Of a stretch of DNA of 7,604 nt, positions 1 to 6,623 are shown piece after piece. The DNA is taken from positions 1 to 7,604 of the forward strand of contig NZ_CAMYBV010000033.1 of assembly GCF_947254095.1 (NCBI RefSeq), written 5' to 3'. The position numbers and the translations under genes were made by a program. The notes under the pieces are model-generated. The model made no database searches. It had not been told where the DNA came from and worked only from the letters and a program-made list of their open reading frames with translations. Within the stretch, counting starts at the first letter, position 1. Every line of letters starts with the position of its first letter. The stretch is from an uncultured Mobiluncus sp. (GTDB lineage Bacteria; Actinomycetota; Actinomycetes; Actinomycetales; Actinomycetaceae).

Positions 1-1839
1 TTTGAGCGCCCCTATCCGTTCCGTAAATATGACCAAATTTTTGTTCCCGAATATAACGCCGGAGCCATGGAAAACGTGGGCTGTGTGACGTTCCGTGACG
101 AATACGTGTTCCGGTCCCGCCCCCTGCAAACCCGAGTGGAACGCCGGGTCGTGACTATTCTGCACGAACTAGCCCATATGTGGTTCGGCGACCTCGTCAC
201 CATGAAGTGGTGGAACGACTTGTGGCTCAACGAATCTTTCGCAGAGTTTGTCTCCACAAAGGCCACCGCGGAGGCGACCGAGTGGAGGGACATCTGGACA
301 ACCTTTTCCTGTTCAGAAAAGATTTGGGCCTACCGTCAGGACCAGCTGCCCTCCACCCACCCGGTTGTGGCCACCATCAATGACCTCGAAGATGTCCAAG
401 TCAACTTTGACGGCATCACCTACGCAAAAGGCGCCTGCGTACTGTCCCAGTTGGTGACGTACGTGGGGTGGGACAACTTCCGCTTGGGAATTAAGGAATA
501 CTTCGCCAAACACGAGTGGTCCAACGCCACTTTGACAGACCTGTTGACCGAGCTGGAGGCCACCTCCGGGAAAGACCTGAAAGCGTGGTCGCGCAAATGG
601 CTGGAAGAAGCCGGGATGACGTGGCTGCGTCCCGAAATCCAAACGGACGACAGTGGGGCCATTACTTTCCTGCGCATTGTCCAAGAGCATTTCAATGCTG
701 ATGCCACCCCGCGCCCCCAACACATGGCGGTGTGCGCCTACAACCTAGAACAACGCGATGGCAAGACCGTGTTTGTTCCCGGCCACCGCGAGGAATTCGA
801 CATGGAAGCCGAGGAATACATCCTCCCCGGTTTCTATGGGCCGCGTCCCGACGTCATTTTGGTCAATGACGGAGACATGGCTTACGGCAAGGTCCGGTTA
901 GACGAACAGTCGCTACAGACAGCTTGCGAACACATCGACGCCTTCACCGATTCGCTGACTCGGTCCCAGATTCTGTCCATCCTGTGGGATATGGTGCGTG
1001 ACGGCGAGGTCGGGGCCTCCCACTATGTCGATACTGCCCTGCAGGCTCTCATGGTAGAGACCCACCCCATGGTCGTGTCGGTGACTTTGCGCAACCTTGA
1101 CACCTGTATCGAAAGCTACCTGGCGGTGGAAAACCGCGAAACGGTTGCCCGAAACGTCTCTTCGCGCCTGCGGATGCTGTCTCGCCTGGCCAAAGCCGAT
1201 TCTGATACGCAGCTGCAGCTGGTTCGCGCTGCCGCTCGCCGGGCGCACAATCCCGAAGACATCGCCGCCAGCGCCGCCCTGTTGGACGGCAGTGAAACCC
1301 TCACGGGTCTGCGCATTGACACGGAACTGCGGTGGAACCTGCTGACCTCCTTGGCGGCGGTCGGACACGTGGACCGCGCCGCCATCGAAGCTGAACTCAG
1401 TAACGACGACACCGTAAATGGACGCGAACGTGTCCTGCAGGCCACGGCTTCGCTACCCGACCCTGGGATAAAGGCCGAATTCTTTGACCGTGCCTACAGC
1501 GACACCACTCTCACTAACGACCAGCTGGCGTCCATCATTGCCGGCTTCAACCGGGCTCAAGACCCGCTGTTGTTGGCTCCTTTTGCCCAGCGTTACTTTG
1601 AGATGCTGCGGGAAACCTACGATGAACGCACCCACGAGATTGGCGAACAGCTCATCGAGGGTATGTATCCCTCCGCGCTGGTCGGATTGGAATCCAGCGG
1701 TGTCGACGTGTTGGCACTGACCCGGGAATGGCTCTCGAACCATACGGACGCTCCCGCGGCTCTGCTGCGGATGATGCGCGAGAACCAGTCCGGGGCTGAA
1801 CGTATCGCGAAAGCTCAGCAGCGCGACCGTGAGGGGTAG
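1..1839 (+). CDS. pepN: Aminopeptidase N, M1 family zinc metallopeptidase (C-terminal 612 residues, 5' partial)
   Basis: This cytosolic zinc aminopeptidase removes N-terminal residues from peptides, in the last step of intracellular protein turnover. The reading frame is open from base 1, so the start lies upstream; about a quarter of a typical actinobacterial PepN of roughly 850 residues is missing. Counting from the first visible codon, the substrate-anchoring GAMEN motif is at residues 21-25 and HELAH at 55-59 (bases 163-177). The third zinc ligand is Glu78 in NESF, giving the correct HEXXH-X18-E spacing. Tyr141 in FDGITYAKGA is the transition-state tyrosine. From about residue 240 onward the sequence fits the ERAP1-like helical C-terminal domain of the family, with no visible frameshift, ending in TAG. 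The gene converges on the EIIC-like gene, with 140 bases between stops. All catalytic residues in the visible part are intact, so the protein should be active. The family call is secure; the symbol follows actinobacterial usage. Confidence 0.97.
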   Translation, partial: FERPYPFRKYDQIFVPEYNAGAMENVGCVTFRDEYVFRSRPLQTRVERRVVTILHELAHMWFGDLVTMKWWNDLWLNESFAEFVSTKATAEATEWRDIWTTFSCSEKIWAYRQDQLPSTHPVVATINDLEDVQVNFDGITYAKGACVLSQLVTYVGWDNFRLGIKEYFAKHEWSNATLTDLLTELEATSGKDLKAWSRKWLEEAGMTWLRPEIQTDDSGAITFLRIVQEHFNADATPRPQHMAVCAYNLEQRDGKTVFVPGHREEFDMEAEEYILPGFYGPRPDVILVNDGDMAYGKVRLDEQSLQTACEHIDAFTDSLTRSQILSILWDMVRDGEVGASHYVDTALQALMVETHPMVVSVTLRNLDTCIESYLAVENRETVARNVSSRLRMLSRLAKADSDTQLQLVRAAARRAHNPEDIAASAALLDGSETLTGLRIDTELRWNLLTSLAAVGHVDRAAIEAELSNDDTVNGRERVLQATASLPDPGIKAEFFDRAYSDTTLTNDQLASIIAGFNRAQDPLLLAPFAQRYFEMLRETYDERTHEIGEQLIEGMYPSALVGLESSGVDVLALTREWLSNHTDAPAALLRMMRENQSGAERIAKAQQRDREG

Positions 1840-1884
1840 CCTCGCGGAACCTCGGCATGTGTCAGAACAATTAGGGATGCTCCC

Positions 1885-1909
1885 AAGCGCGGGTAGCCCA
1901 GGAGCGCTT
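1885..1909. terminator. Possible bidirectional hairpin between convergent genes
   Basis: The 140-base gap between the two convergent stop codons (1840-1979) contains no convincing ORF. Its main structure is AAGCGC at 1885-1890 pairing with GCGCTT at 1904-1909. The inner GGG/CCC (1891-1893 with 1897-1899) can stack on this stem, leaving a TAG loop and a four-base bulge. An alternative pairing is GCTCC (1879-1883) with GGAGC (1901-1905). Its position suits a shared terminator for pepN and the EIIC-like gene. Neither strand has a proper U-tract after the stem, only a few T on the plus side, so intrinsic termination is doubtful. Confidence 0.3.
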
Positions 1910-1979
1910 TACTCTGCGGTTTTCGCCATCTGTTCCCGCTCTGGAGGGCGGTGGTGATGGTTCTGAGCGCCGCGAACGC

Positions 1980-4082
1980 CTACTGTGGACGCGGTCGATA
2001 GGTAGGCTCGGAGGGATTCTCCGGCGGAGCAACCGGTGCCTGCGGTTGGGGCGAGGATGCGGAAAAATTCTGAGCTGGCGGTGTGGCCTGCGGCATAGCC
2101 GCAGGGTTATAAGCCGCGGGATATCCGTAGGGTGTTCCTTGGTAACCATAGAGTTGGGGATTATACCCCCCGCCGTACTCCGCGGGATACGTCGGGTATG
2201 CTTCGGGATAGCTCGGCGCCTGGTAACCGTAGGGATTTTGGGCATAGCTCTGCTGAGGATAGGCGGGGTTCACAGCGACGGCGGTCTCAGGATAAGCCTC
2301 CGGGTAAGCTTCAGCAGACGGGGGCTGCTCAACCTGCTTGTTTACCGGCTCGGATTGCACCAGCGGCACCTCAGGACTTGATTCGGGCGCAAGCGCAACG
2401 GTTTCAGCAATCACGGGTTCAGCGGTCACGGGTTGCTCCATAGCCGGCTGGGCGGCAGCAGGCTGAACCGGAGCCGGCAGAACCATAGCAGTTGTTTCAA
2501 CGACGGGCTCAGAAGGGCGGGGCTGGGCCGGAGCGGGAGAGGTTACGGGGGTCTCCTTGCGCACCGGAGCCGATGCACCAGTCTCGGAAGTGTCCTTAAC
2601 AGCGGTCGGTTTCGGACTCGTGACGGCAGGGGCGGGCTTCGTTTCCTCGGAGGTGTTGGGGATGCCCATAAACGGTTTCGTAATGTAAGGCACCCCAAAT
2701 CCACCCAAGTTCAAACGCCGCCCTGTCACTTTCATGGTGAAAATAGCAATCATGACGTATATGGCAGCGAACAGCACCCCTAGGATCAGCAGCACCAGGA
2801 TGCCTTCTCCGGTTCCCATCCAGCGCATCAAATCCACTAAGCCGGGACCACCCGCCCAGCCGATAGTGACGCCCAAAACCGCGGTGATAGCGTAAGAAAA
2901 CGCCGAAGCGACCGCGTGTACCAGCAATAGGGCAGGAGCCGCAAAAAACAGCAGATACAGTGCCGGTTTATCGGCTCCAACCAAGAACGTGCTGGCGATC
3001 AGGAACCAATACATAATGCGCCAGTATTGGCGGTTGCCGCCCTTCAGCTGCAGCAACAGCACCAGGAACAGCGCTGCCAGCCCGAACGCAACCACCGGAT
3101 ATCCCCCGGCGAGGAACAGGGCCTGCTGACCTTCCATCTGCGTACCGCCATACACAAAACAACGATAGGAACCGTTGAGGGTGTCGCCTTGGGTGGTTTG
3201 GCAACTGCCGTAGAGATCATACGGGGCAATATTGAGCAGAGCACTGAATCCAGTAACCTCCGCAATGGGGTGCAGAAAACCGTAGAGTGCCGCCCCTAGG
3301 GGGCCCGGAGCAGCCATCATTGCCGTGCCGGCAGCCACGGTGATGATCAGGTATAACAGCTGATAAAACACGCCAACAACAATGCCGAGGACGACTCCGC
3401 CAGTCGCGCAAATCATCACGACCAAGGGAATCCCGCTGACCATTCGAGCCCAAGGAGCGACTTTGCGGAACCTGAACTCGCTCCAGCAACTGGCCACCAG
3501 GAACCCCACCAAGATTCCACCCATAAGTCCTAAGTCAACGCCAGAAACCTCCCCTTGTGAAGAGGCGGTACTGTAGCGAGACAGAGCCATCGTGGCACCC
3601 AAGTAACCGACCCAACCAGCCAGCGCCGCTAATCCGATGGCCGCGTTGGGGCGCTTCGCCGCCGCGAAAGCCAACATGAATGCCACAATCAAGGGGTAAT
3701 ACGATTCCACCGTGGTGCCGACGTAGTACAAAATGTCCGCAATCGGCAAAATCCCCGGAAATACTTTACCAAAGCCCTGGTCACCAAGGATATGGCCCTG
3801 CCCCAAACGCAGGGACAACTCGGCCGCGCACAGTACCAAAATCGCAACGAACAGATACTGCAGGAACCGTTCATACCATCCCGGCGCTAGAAAACGGGCA
3901 AAACGCTGCTGCTTTACGGCAGTATGAGGAACTTTTGCGCCTTTGGGGCTCTTCGCTGGTTTTTTCGCCGCAGGGGTTTTTCCAGTTTTTTTCTTTGCTT
4001 TGCCTGCACGGCTCTCAGCAGCGGAGACACGACCCGATTCAGGATTGTCCACCGCTTTGGCTTTCTTGCCTTTGCCCGCCAC
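1980..4082 (-). CDS. PTS EIIC-like membrane protein with altered sugar-binding residues and long N- and C-terminal tails
   Basis: The core resembles the EIIC permease domain of the glucose/GlcNAc PTS superfamily. Numbering here counts from an upstream ATG at 4106; subtract 8 for the preferred GTG start. Residues 1-77 form a soluble tail with 16 lysines in the first 66. Residues 78-462 are very hydrophobic, with about ten membrane or re-entrant segments. Family landmarks include LRLGQ (99-103), a KRPNAAIGLAALAG block, TGFSALLN (285-292), AGGYPVVAFGL and FLVGADKP (374-381) followed by a conserved AP...VHA stretch. In functional relatives the TGLH histidine and the TEP glutamate contact the sugar; here they are Ser288 and Lys380. 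Residues 463-708 are a Pro/Ala/Val- then Tyr/Pro-rich tail without any cysteine, so no EIIB phosphorylation site exists, and no EIIA is fused. Cys302 and Cys316 flank a loop and could pair. Membrane location and EIIC ancestry are well supported. PTS transport is doubtful; sensing, regulation or scaffolding are alternatives. It is co-directional with malQ, 178-202 bases downstream of it. An automated pipeline might label it simply PTS transporter subunit EIIC or hypothetical protein. Confidence 0.9.
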   Translation of the reverse strand: MAGKGKKAKAVDNPESGRVSAAESRAGKAKKKTGKTPAAKKPAKSPKGAKVPHTAVKQQRFARFLAPGWYERFLQYLFVAILVLCAAELSLRLGQGHILGDQGFGKVFPGILPIADILYYVGTTVESYYPLIVAFMLAFAAAKRPNAAIGLAALAGWVGYLGATMALSRYSTASSQGEVSGVDLGLMGGILVGFLVASCWSEFRFRKVAPWARMVSGIPLVVMICATGGVVLGIVVGVFYQLLYLIITVAAGTAMMAAPGPLGAALYGFLHPIAEVTGFSALLNIAPYDLYGSCQTTQGDTLNGSYRCFVYGGTQMEGQQALFLAGGYPVVAFGLAALFLVLLLQLKGGNRQYWRIMYWFLIASTFLVGADKPALYLLFFAAPALLLVHAVASAFSYAITAVLGVTIGWAGGPGLVDLMRWMGTGEGILVLLILGVLFAAIYVMIAIFTMKVTGRRLNLGGFGVPYITKPFMGIPNTSEETKPAPAVTSPKPTAVKDTSETGASAPVRKETPVTSPAPAQPRPSEPVVETTAMVLPAPVQPAAAQPAMEQPVTAEPVIAETVALAPESSPEVPLVQSEPVNKQVEQPPSAEAYPEAYPETAVAVNPAYPQQSYAQNPYGYQAPSYPEAYPTYPAEYGGGYNPQLYGYQGTPYGYPAAYNPAAMPQATPPAQNFSASSPQPQAPVAPPENPSEPTYRPRPQ
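1983..2669 (-). other. Low-complexity Pro/Ala/Tyr-rich C-terminal tail of the EIIC-like protein
   Basis: This stretch encodes residues 480-708 of the EIIC-like protein (ATG-4106 numbering). The first part, to about residue 600, is rich in Pro, Ala, Val, Glu and Thr, with phased units such as QPVTAEPVIAETV. At the DNA level it includes a nine-base direct repeat, TCACGGGTT, at 2411-2419 and 2426-2434. The second part is rich in Tyr, Pro, Gln and Gly, with YPEAYP twice, YGYQ twice and YGYP once. No hydrophobic segment or cysteine occurs. It is predicted to be disordered and, by the positive-inside rule and the lack of a further membrane span, probably cytoplasmic; that placement is inference. 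Confidence 0.7.
2193..2306 (-). repeat. Two YPEAYP peptide repeats encoded by different codons
   Basis: Bases 2289-2306 and 2193-2210 both encode YPEAYP on the minus strand (residues 601-606 and 633-638). The coding strands read tacccggaggcttatcct and tatcccgaagcatacccg: all six codons differ, every one synonymously. The repetition is therefore clear at the peptide level and old or convergent at the DNA level. Confidence 0.75.
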
Positions 4083-4089
4083 GCTGGCA

Positions 4090-4101
4090 CTTCCTTTCCT
4101 C
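4090..4101 (-). promoter_or_regulatory. Ribosome binding site that favours the GTG start at 4082
   Basis: On the minus strand the sequence gaggaaaggaag lies seven bases before GTG at 4082-4080. This is a strong purine-rich Shine-Dalgarno sequence at a good distance. The upstream in-frame ATG at 4106-4104 has only AAGG directly abutting it, too close to serve well. The GTG start removes eight residues and gives a protein of about 700 residues beginning M-AGKGKKAKAV. Confidence 0.6.
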
Positions 4102-4106
4102 AGCAT

Positions 4107-4284
4107 CCTTCGGTCAGATTTTAGTCGCGGATACCGCTGCCAAAACCACCTTTAATTTTGCCACAAATTCTGCGTGAAAAACGGCTTTCGACGTGCTAAT
4201 AAAGGACTCCCCCAGGGCGAAAAACCTTGGCGGCTATCCCCGGACAAAGACCGGGACTCTCACAGCAATTTTCCTAAGGGAATA
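4107..4284 (-). promoter_or_regulatory. Intergenic region between malQ and the EIIC-like gene; probable promoter region
   Basis: This 178-base gap holds no convincing ORF. Nearest the EIIC-like gene, TAAAAT (complement of 4118-4123) is a reasonable -10 box and would give a leader of about 30 bases to the GTG start. The best -35 match, TTGGCA (complement of 4138-4143), is only 14 bases away, which is too close for a normal sigma-70 spacing. Near the malQ end a five-base-pair hairpin, CCCGG/CCGGG with a seven-base loop (4239-4255), follows the malQ stop by about 30 bases but lacks a U-tract. The gap size favours separate transcription of the two genes, without proving it. Confidence 0.3.
4175..4188. 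promoter_or_regulatory. Imperfect palindrome resembling a LacI-family operator
   Basis: GAAAAACGGCTTTC has GAAA and TTTC arms around a central CG, with two mismatched inner pairs. LacI-family operators commonly have a central CG and symmetrical arms, and such regulators often control sugar genes. It lies about 93 bases upstream of the preferred EIIC-like start, and outside the weak -10 box. One imperfect site is weak evidence. Confidence 0.2.
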
Positions 4285-6456
4285 CTAACTTTCATAGTCT
4301 TCGGAACACTGCGGATTCACCAGTTCGCGCATTGCTTCGCAGATTTCGCCCACGCCCACGTAGTATTCCAATTCTTCCACTTTGACCGAGCGTCCCAAGG
4401 AGTCCGACAGCGGAATGCGCCAGTTGGGGTATTCGTTATTGGTGCCAGGCTGATTTTGCATCCGCAAGTCCCCCACCGCGTCAACCAAGCTGACCACGGA
4501 CAGCTTTGCCGGGGTCTTGCCGATAAAACGGTGCAGCGCCAGAATCAATTCGGACTCGGTCGGATAATCATTTTCCAACAGCCCCATGTTTCGCAATTGT
4601 TCCACCAGTTTCGCAATGTCGTCATACAACGCGTCCTTGGCCTGTTCCAAAGGCTGGGGCAAGATCCCCAAACGATCCTGGACTTCCAGGTGTCCCGCGC
4701 GGAGGAATCCCAAAGTCGGGGGCAAATCGTGCGTGTTCACTGCGGCCATGCACATTTCACGGTACTGCTCCGAGGGTTTGAAATCACTGCCGTTGCGTTC
4801 AAACCATAGCACGGAAGTGCCCAAGATACCGCGGTCTTTCAGGTAATCGCGGACCCAGTCCTCGACTGTGCCCAAGTCCTCCCCGACCACTACGGCGTGG
4901 GCTCGGGCGGCTTCCAACAGCATGATGCCCACGGTGGCCTCGTGGTTGTAACGAACGTAGGTACCCTCGTTGGGATCAGTTCCCCGCGGAATCCACCACA
5001 GGCGAATCAGCCCCATCACATGATCGATACGCAAAGCCCCGCAGTCAGCCAAAGCACGGTGAATAATCCCCCGCAGAGGTTCCCAATCGTGGGTGGCCAT
5101 GTAACGCGGATTCATCGGCGGCTGGGTCCAGTCTTGCCCCAGCTGGTTGTACATATCCGGCGGAGCCCCCACGCTCATGGACCTCACGTAAGCGTCAGGG
5201 GTGGACCATACGTCGGCAGCGTACTTGTGCACCCCTACCGCCAGGTCGTTCATAATGCCAATCGTCATGCCGGCATTTTTCGCGGATTCCTGGGCGGCGT
5301 GAAGCTGAGTGGAGGCTATCCATTGCAGCCAGCAATAGAACTCCACTTGCTCGGCGAGTTCCTCCCGCAGCGCCGCCACACGTGGACCAGATACATCGGC
5401 AACGTCGTCCTCCCAAGGGCCTTGACCGAAACGGTCATACAGAGCACACCACAGGGCAAAGTTTTGCAGGTCCTGGCCGCGGGCCGCAATAAAGTCGCGG
5501 AACTCGGCTTCGCGGGAAGGGCTGCGCTTGACCTTAAAAATGACTTCCAAGGCTTCTCGTTTGGCTTTCCAGGAGCGATCCCGGTCGATGTGTTTCACGG
5601 CGTCAACCGGGAAAAGTTCATTGGAGGCCTGAGCGAAAGCGACTTTCACCAGGGATTCGGATGTGGAATCCAAATGTCTATATTCCGCGATGTCGGCAGG
5701 GCGGATGTACAGCGGGCTCAAGAAACGCCTGGACACGGGCAGGTAAGGGGAAGGCGTGATAGGCACGTTGGGCTCACCCGCGTGCAACGGATTAGTCAAC
5801 ACGAAGTCAGCGCCCTGACGCCCAAAAATCTCGGCAATATGGCCCAAATCGTGAAAGTCTCCCATCCCCCAAGAACCGCGGGAGGTCACCGAATACAGTT
5901 GCGTCATCACGCCCCAGGAGCGGGAATGCTCTAGACTCCCCAGCGGCAGCCGGTCGGGGACGACCGCAACCTGCTGGGAAAATTCGCCCTCAACCGTCTT
6001 AGCGTGCAAGGTGTGGTAGCCCCACTCGGTGCCTTCAGGAAGTCGAAATGTCGCCTCGCCGCGCCGGCCTTCGGAACCAAAATCGCGGGCCGGGACCCAA
6101 ATATCGAGCTGCTCCAAAGGACTGGTATAGCCGTTCTCGGTTTCCAACCAGACTTCCAAGCTGGTGCCGTCAGGCACGTGAACCGGGATATTCGCCCCTT
6201 GAGACTGGCGGACCACCAGCCCTTTCGGGAGGGTGGAAAACCAGTATTCCCGGTCCAGTGACTCGTGAGCGCGCTCGATATCATCGCTACTTTGCAGGGT
6301 GAAACCGAGAGCGTCAATGACCCGAACCAAAGTCGACTGCGGCACCTCATGATAGTTGCCCGCAAAATCCCAATAGTCCGTATCCACCCCCAGCCGACGG
6401 GCTAAGTCCTGGACTTGGGGCAAATAACCTTCAAGATAGTGCTTTGTTTCGGCCAC
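4285..6456 (-). CDS. malQ: 4-alpha-glucanotransferase (amylomaltase), GH77
   Basis: MalQ transfers alpha-1,4-glucan segments between maltodextrins in the cytoplasm and releases glucose, so that maltose and short dextrins can be used by phosphorylases and glucokinase. The 723-residue product has an N-terminal beta-rich region (about 1-170) as in actinobacterial MalQ proteins, then the GH77 barrel. Landmarks are SRSWGVMTQLYSV (178-190), SPYLPVSRRFLSPLYIRP (236-253) and SVGAPPDMYNQLGQDW (428-443). The catalytic set is complete: nucleophile Asp478 in RIDHVMGL, acid/base Glu526 in GEDLG and Asp577 in NTHDLPPT. The family C-terminal motif NNEYPNWRIPL (673-683) is also present. Translation probably starts at GTG (6456-6454), because GAGGA (complement of 6466-6470) sits nine bases upstream. 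The gene ends in TAG. The neighbours are ettA upstream (167-base gap) and the EIIC-like gene downstream. No frameshift or missing key residue is seen. Function is secure. Confidence 0.97.
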   Translation of the reverse strand: MAETKHYLEGYLPQVQDLARRLGVDTDYWDFAGNYHEVPQSTLVRVIDALGFTLQSSDDIERAHESLDREYWFSTLPKGLVVRQSQGANIPVHVPDGTSLEVWLETENGYTSPLEQLDIWVPARDFGSEGRRGEATFRLPEGTEWGYHTLHAKTVEGEFSQQVAVVPDRLPLGSLEHSRSWGVMTQLYSVTSRGSWGMGDFHDLGHIAEIFGRQGADFVLTNPLHAGEPNVPITPSPYLPVSRRFLSPLYIRPADIAEYRHLDSTSESLVKVAFAQASNELFPVDAVKHIDRDRSWKAKREALEVIFKVKRSPSREAEFRDFIAARGQDLQNFALWCALYDRFGQGPWEDDVADVSGPRVAALREELAEQVEFYCWLQWIASTQLHAAQESAKNAGMTIGIMNDLAVGVHKYAADVWSTPDAYVRSMSVGAPPDMYNQLGQDWTQPPMNPRYMATHDWEPLRGIIHRALADCGALRIDHVMGLIRLWWIPRGTDPNEGTYVRYNHEATVGIMLLEAARAHAVVVGEDLGTVEDWVRDYLKDRGILGTSVLWFERNGSDFKPSEQYREMCMAAVNTHDLPPTLGFLRAGHLEVQDRLGILPQPLEQAKDALYDDIAKLVEQLRNMGLLENDYPTESELILALHRFIGKTPAKLSVVSLVDAVGDLRMQNQPGTNNEYPNWRIPLSDSLGRSVKVEELEYYVGVGEICEAMRELVNPQCSEDYES

Positions 6457-6465
6457 TTTATCGAA

Positions 6466-6470
6466 TCCTC
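6466..6470 (-). promoter_or_regulatory. Ribosome binding site of malQ
   Basis: GAGGA on the minus strand lies nine bases before the GTG codon at 6456-6454. It supports that non-ATG start over any internal methionine. Confidence 0.6.
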
Positions 6471-6542
6471 AGAAATCCGTTTACTTTTCATCGCACGCCG
6501 AAACCACTACCCGGTACGACGCTGGACGGTCTACATTAACGA

Positions 6543-6573
6543 ATTCTAACCGCTTAGTCATGGTAGTGGGCAA
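6543..6573 (-). promoter_or_regulatory. Possible malQ promoter
   Basis: Within the 167-base gap between ettA and malQ (6457-6623), the minus strand contains TTGCCC (complement of 6568-6573, four of six to TTGACA). TAGAAT (complement of 6543-6548, five of six to TATAAT) follows after a 19-base spacer. The implied leader is about 80 bases. The spacer is longer than ideal, so this is only a candidate. I see no strong terminator for ettA and no further gene in the gap. Confidence 0.3.
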
Positions 6574-6623
6574 GCACACGGGGTGCTATAACGTTTTTCT
6601 GCTTCCCTCTGGTATGGCTAGCC

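Noticed and set aside
1983..2720. Idea that the tail of the EIIC-like protein is a frameshifted or degenerate EIIB domain
   Set aside because: The tail has a consistent low-complexity composition, no cysteine and no EIIB-like block. The other frames of the same strand show no EIIB motif that I can recognise.
4118..4143. TTGGCA with TAAAAT as a sigma-70 promoter for the EIIC-like gene
   Set aside because: The 14-base spacer is outside the usual 16-19. The -10 box alone is kept only as a weak hint in the intergenic entry.
4174..4809. Plus-strand ORF spanning the malQ/EIIC gap and the malQ 3' end
   Set aside because: Most of it mirrors malQ, the product has no recognisable features, and no good ribosome binding site precedes its ATG.
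4897..5934. 345-codon plus-strand ORF antisense to malQ
   Set aside because: It lies wholly within malQ, whose protein has all family motifs. The antisense product is rich in His, Gly, Val and Arg with no recognisable domain, as expected from a mirrored coding strand.
6573..6587. Hairpin AGCAC-ACGGG-GTGCT with TTTTT a few bases later on the plus strand
   Set aside because: The stem is only five pairs, the T-run starts eight bases after it, and no plus-strand gene ends there. On the minus strand, where ettA ends, there is no U-tract after it.
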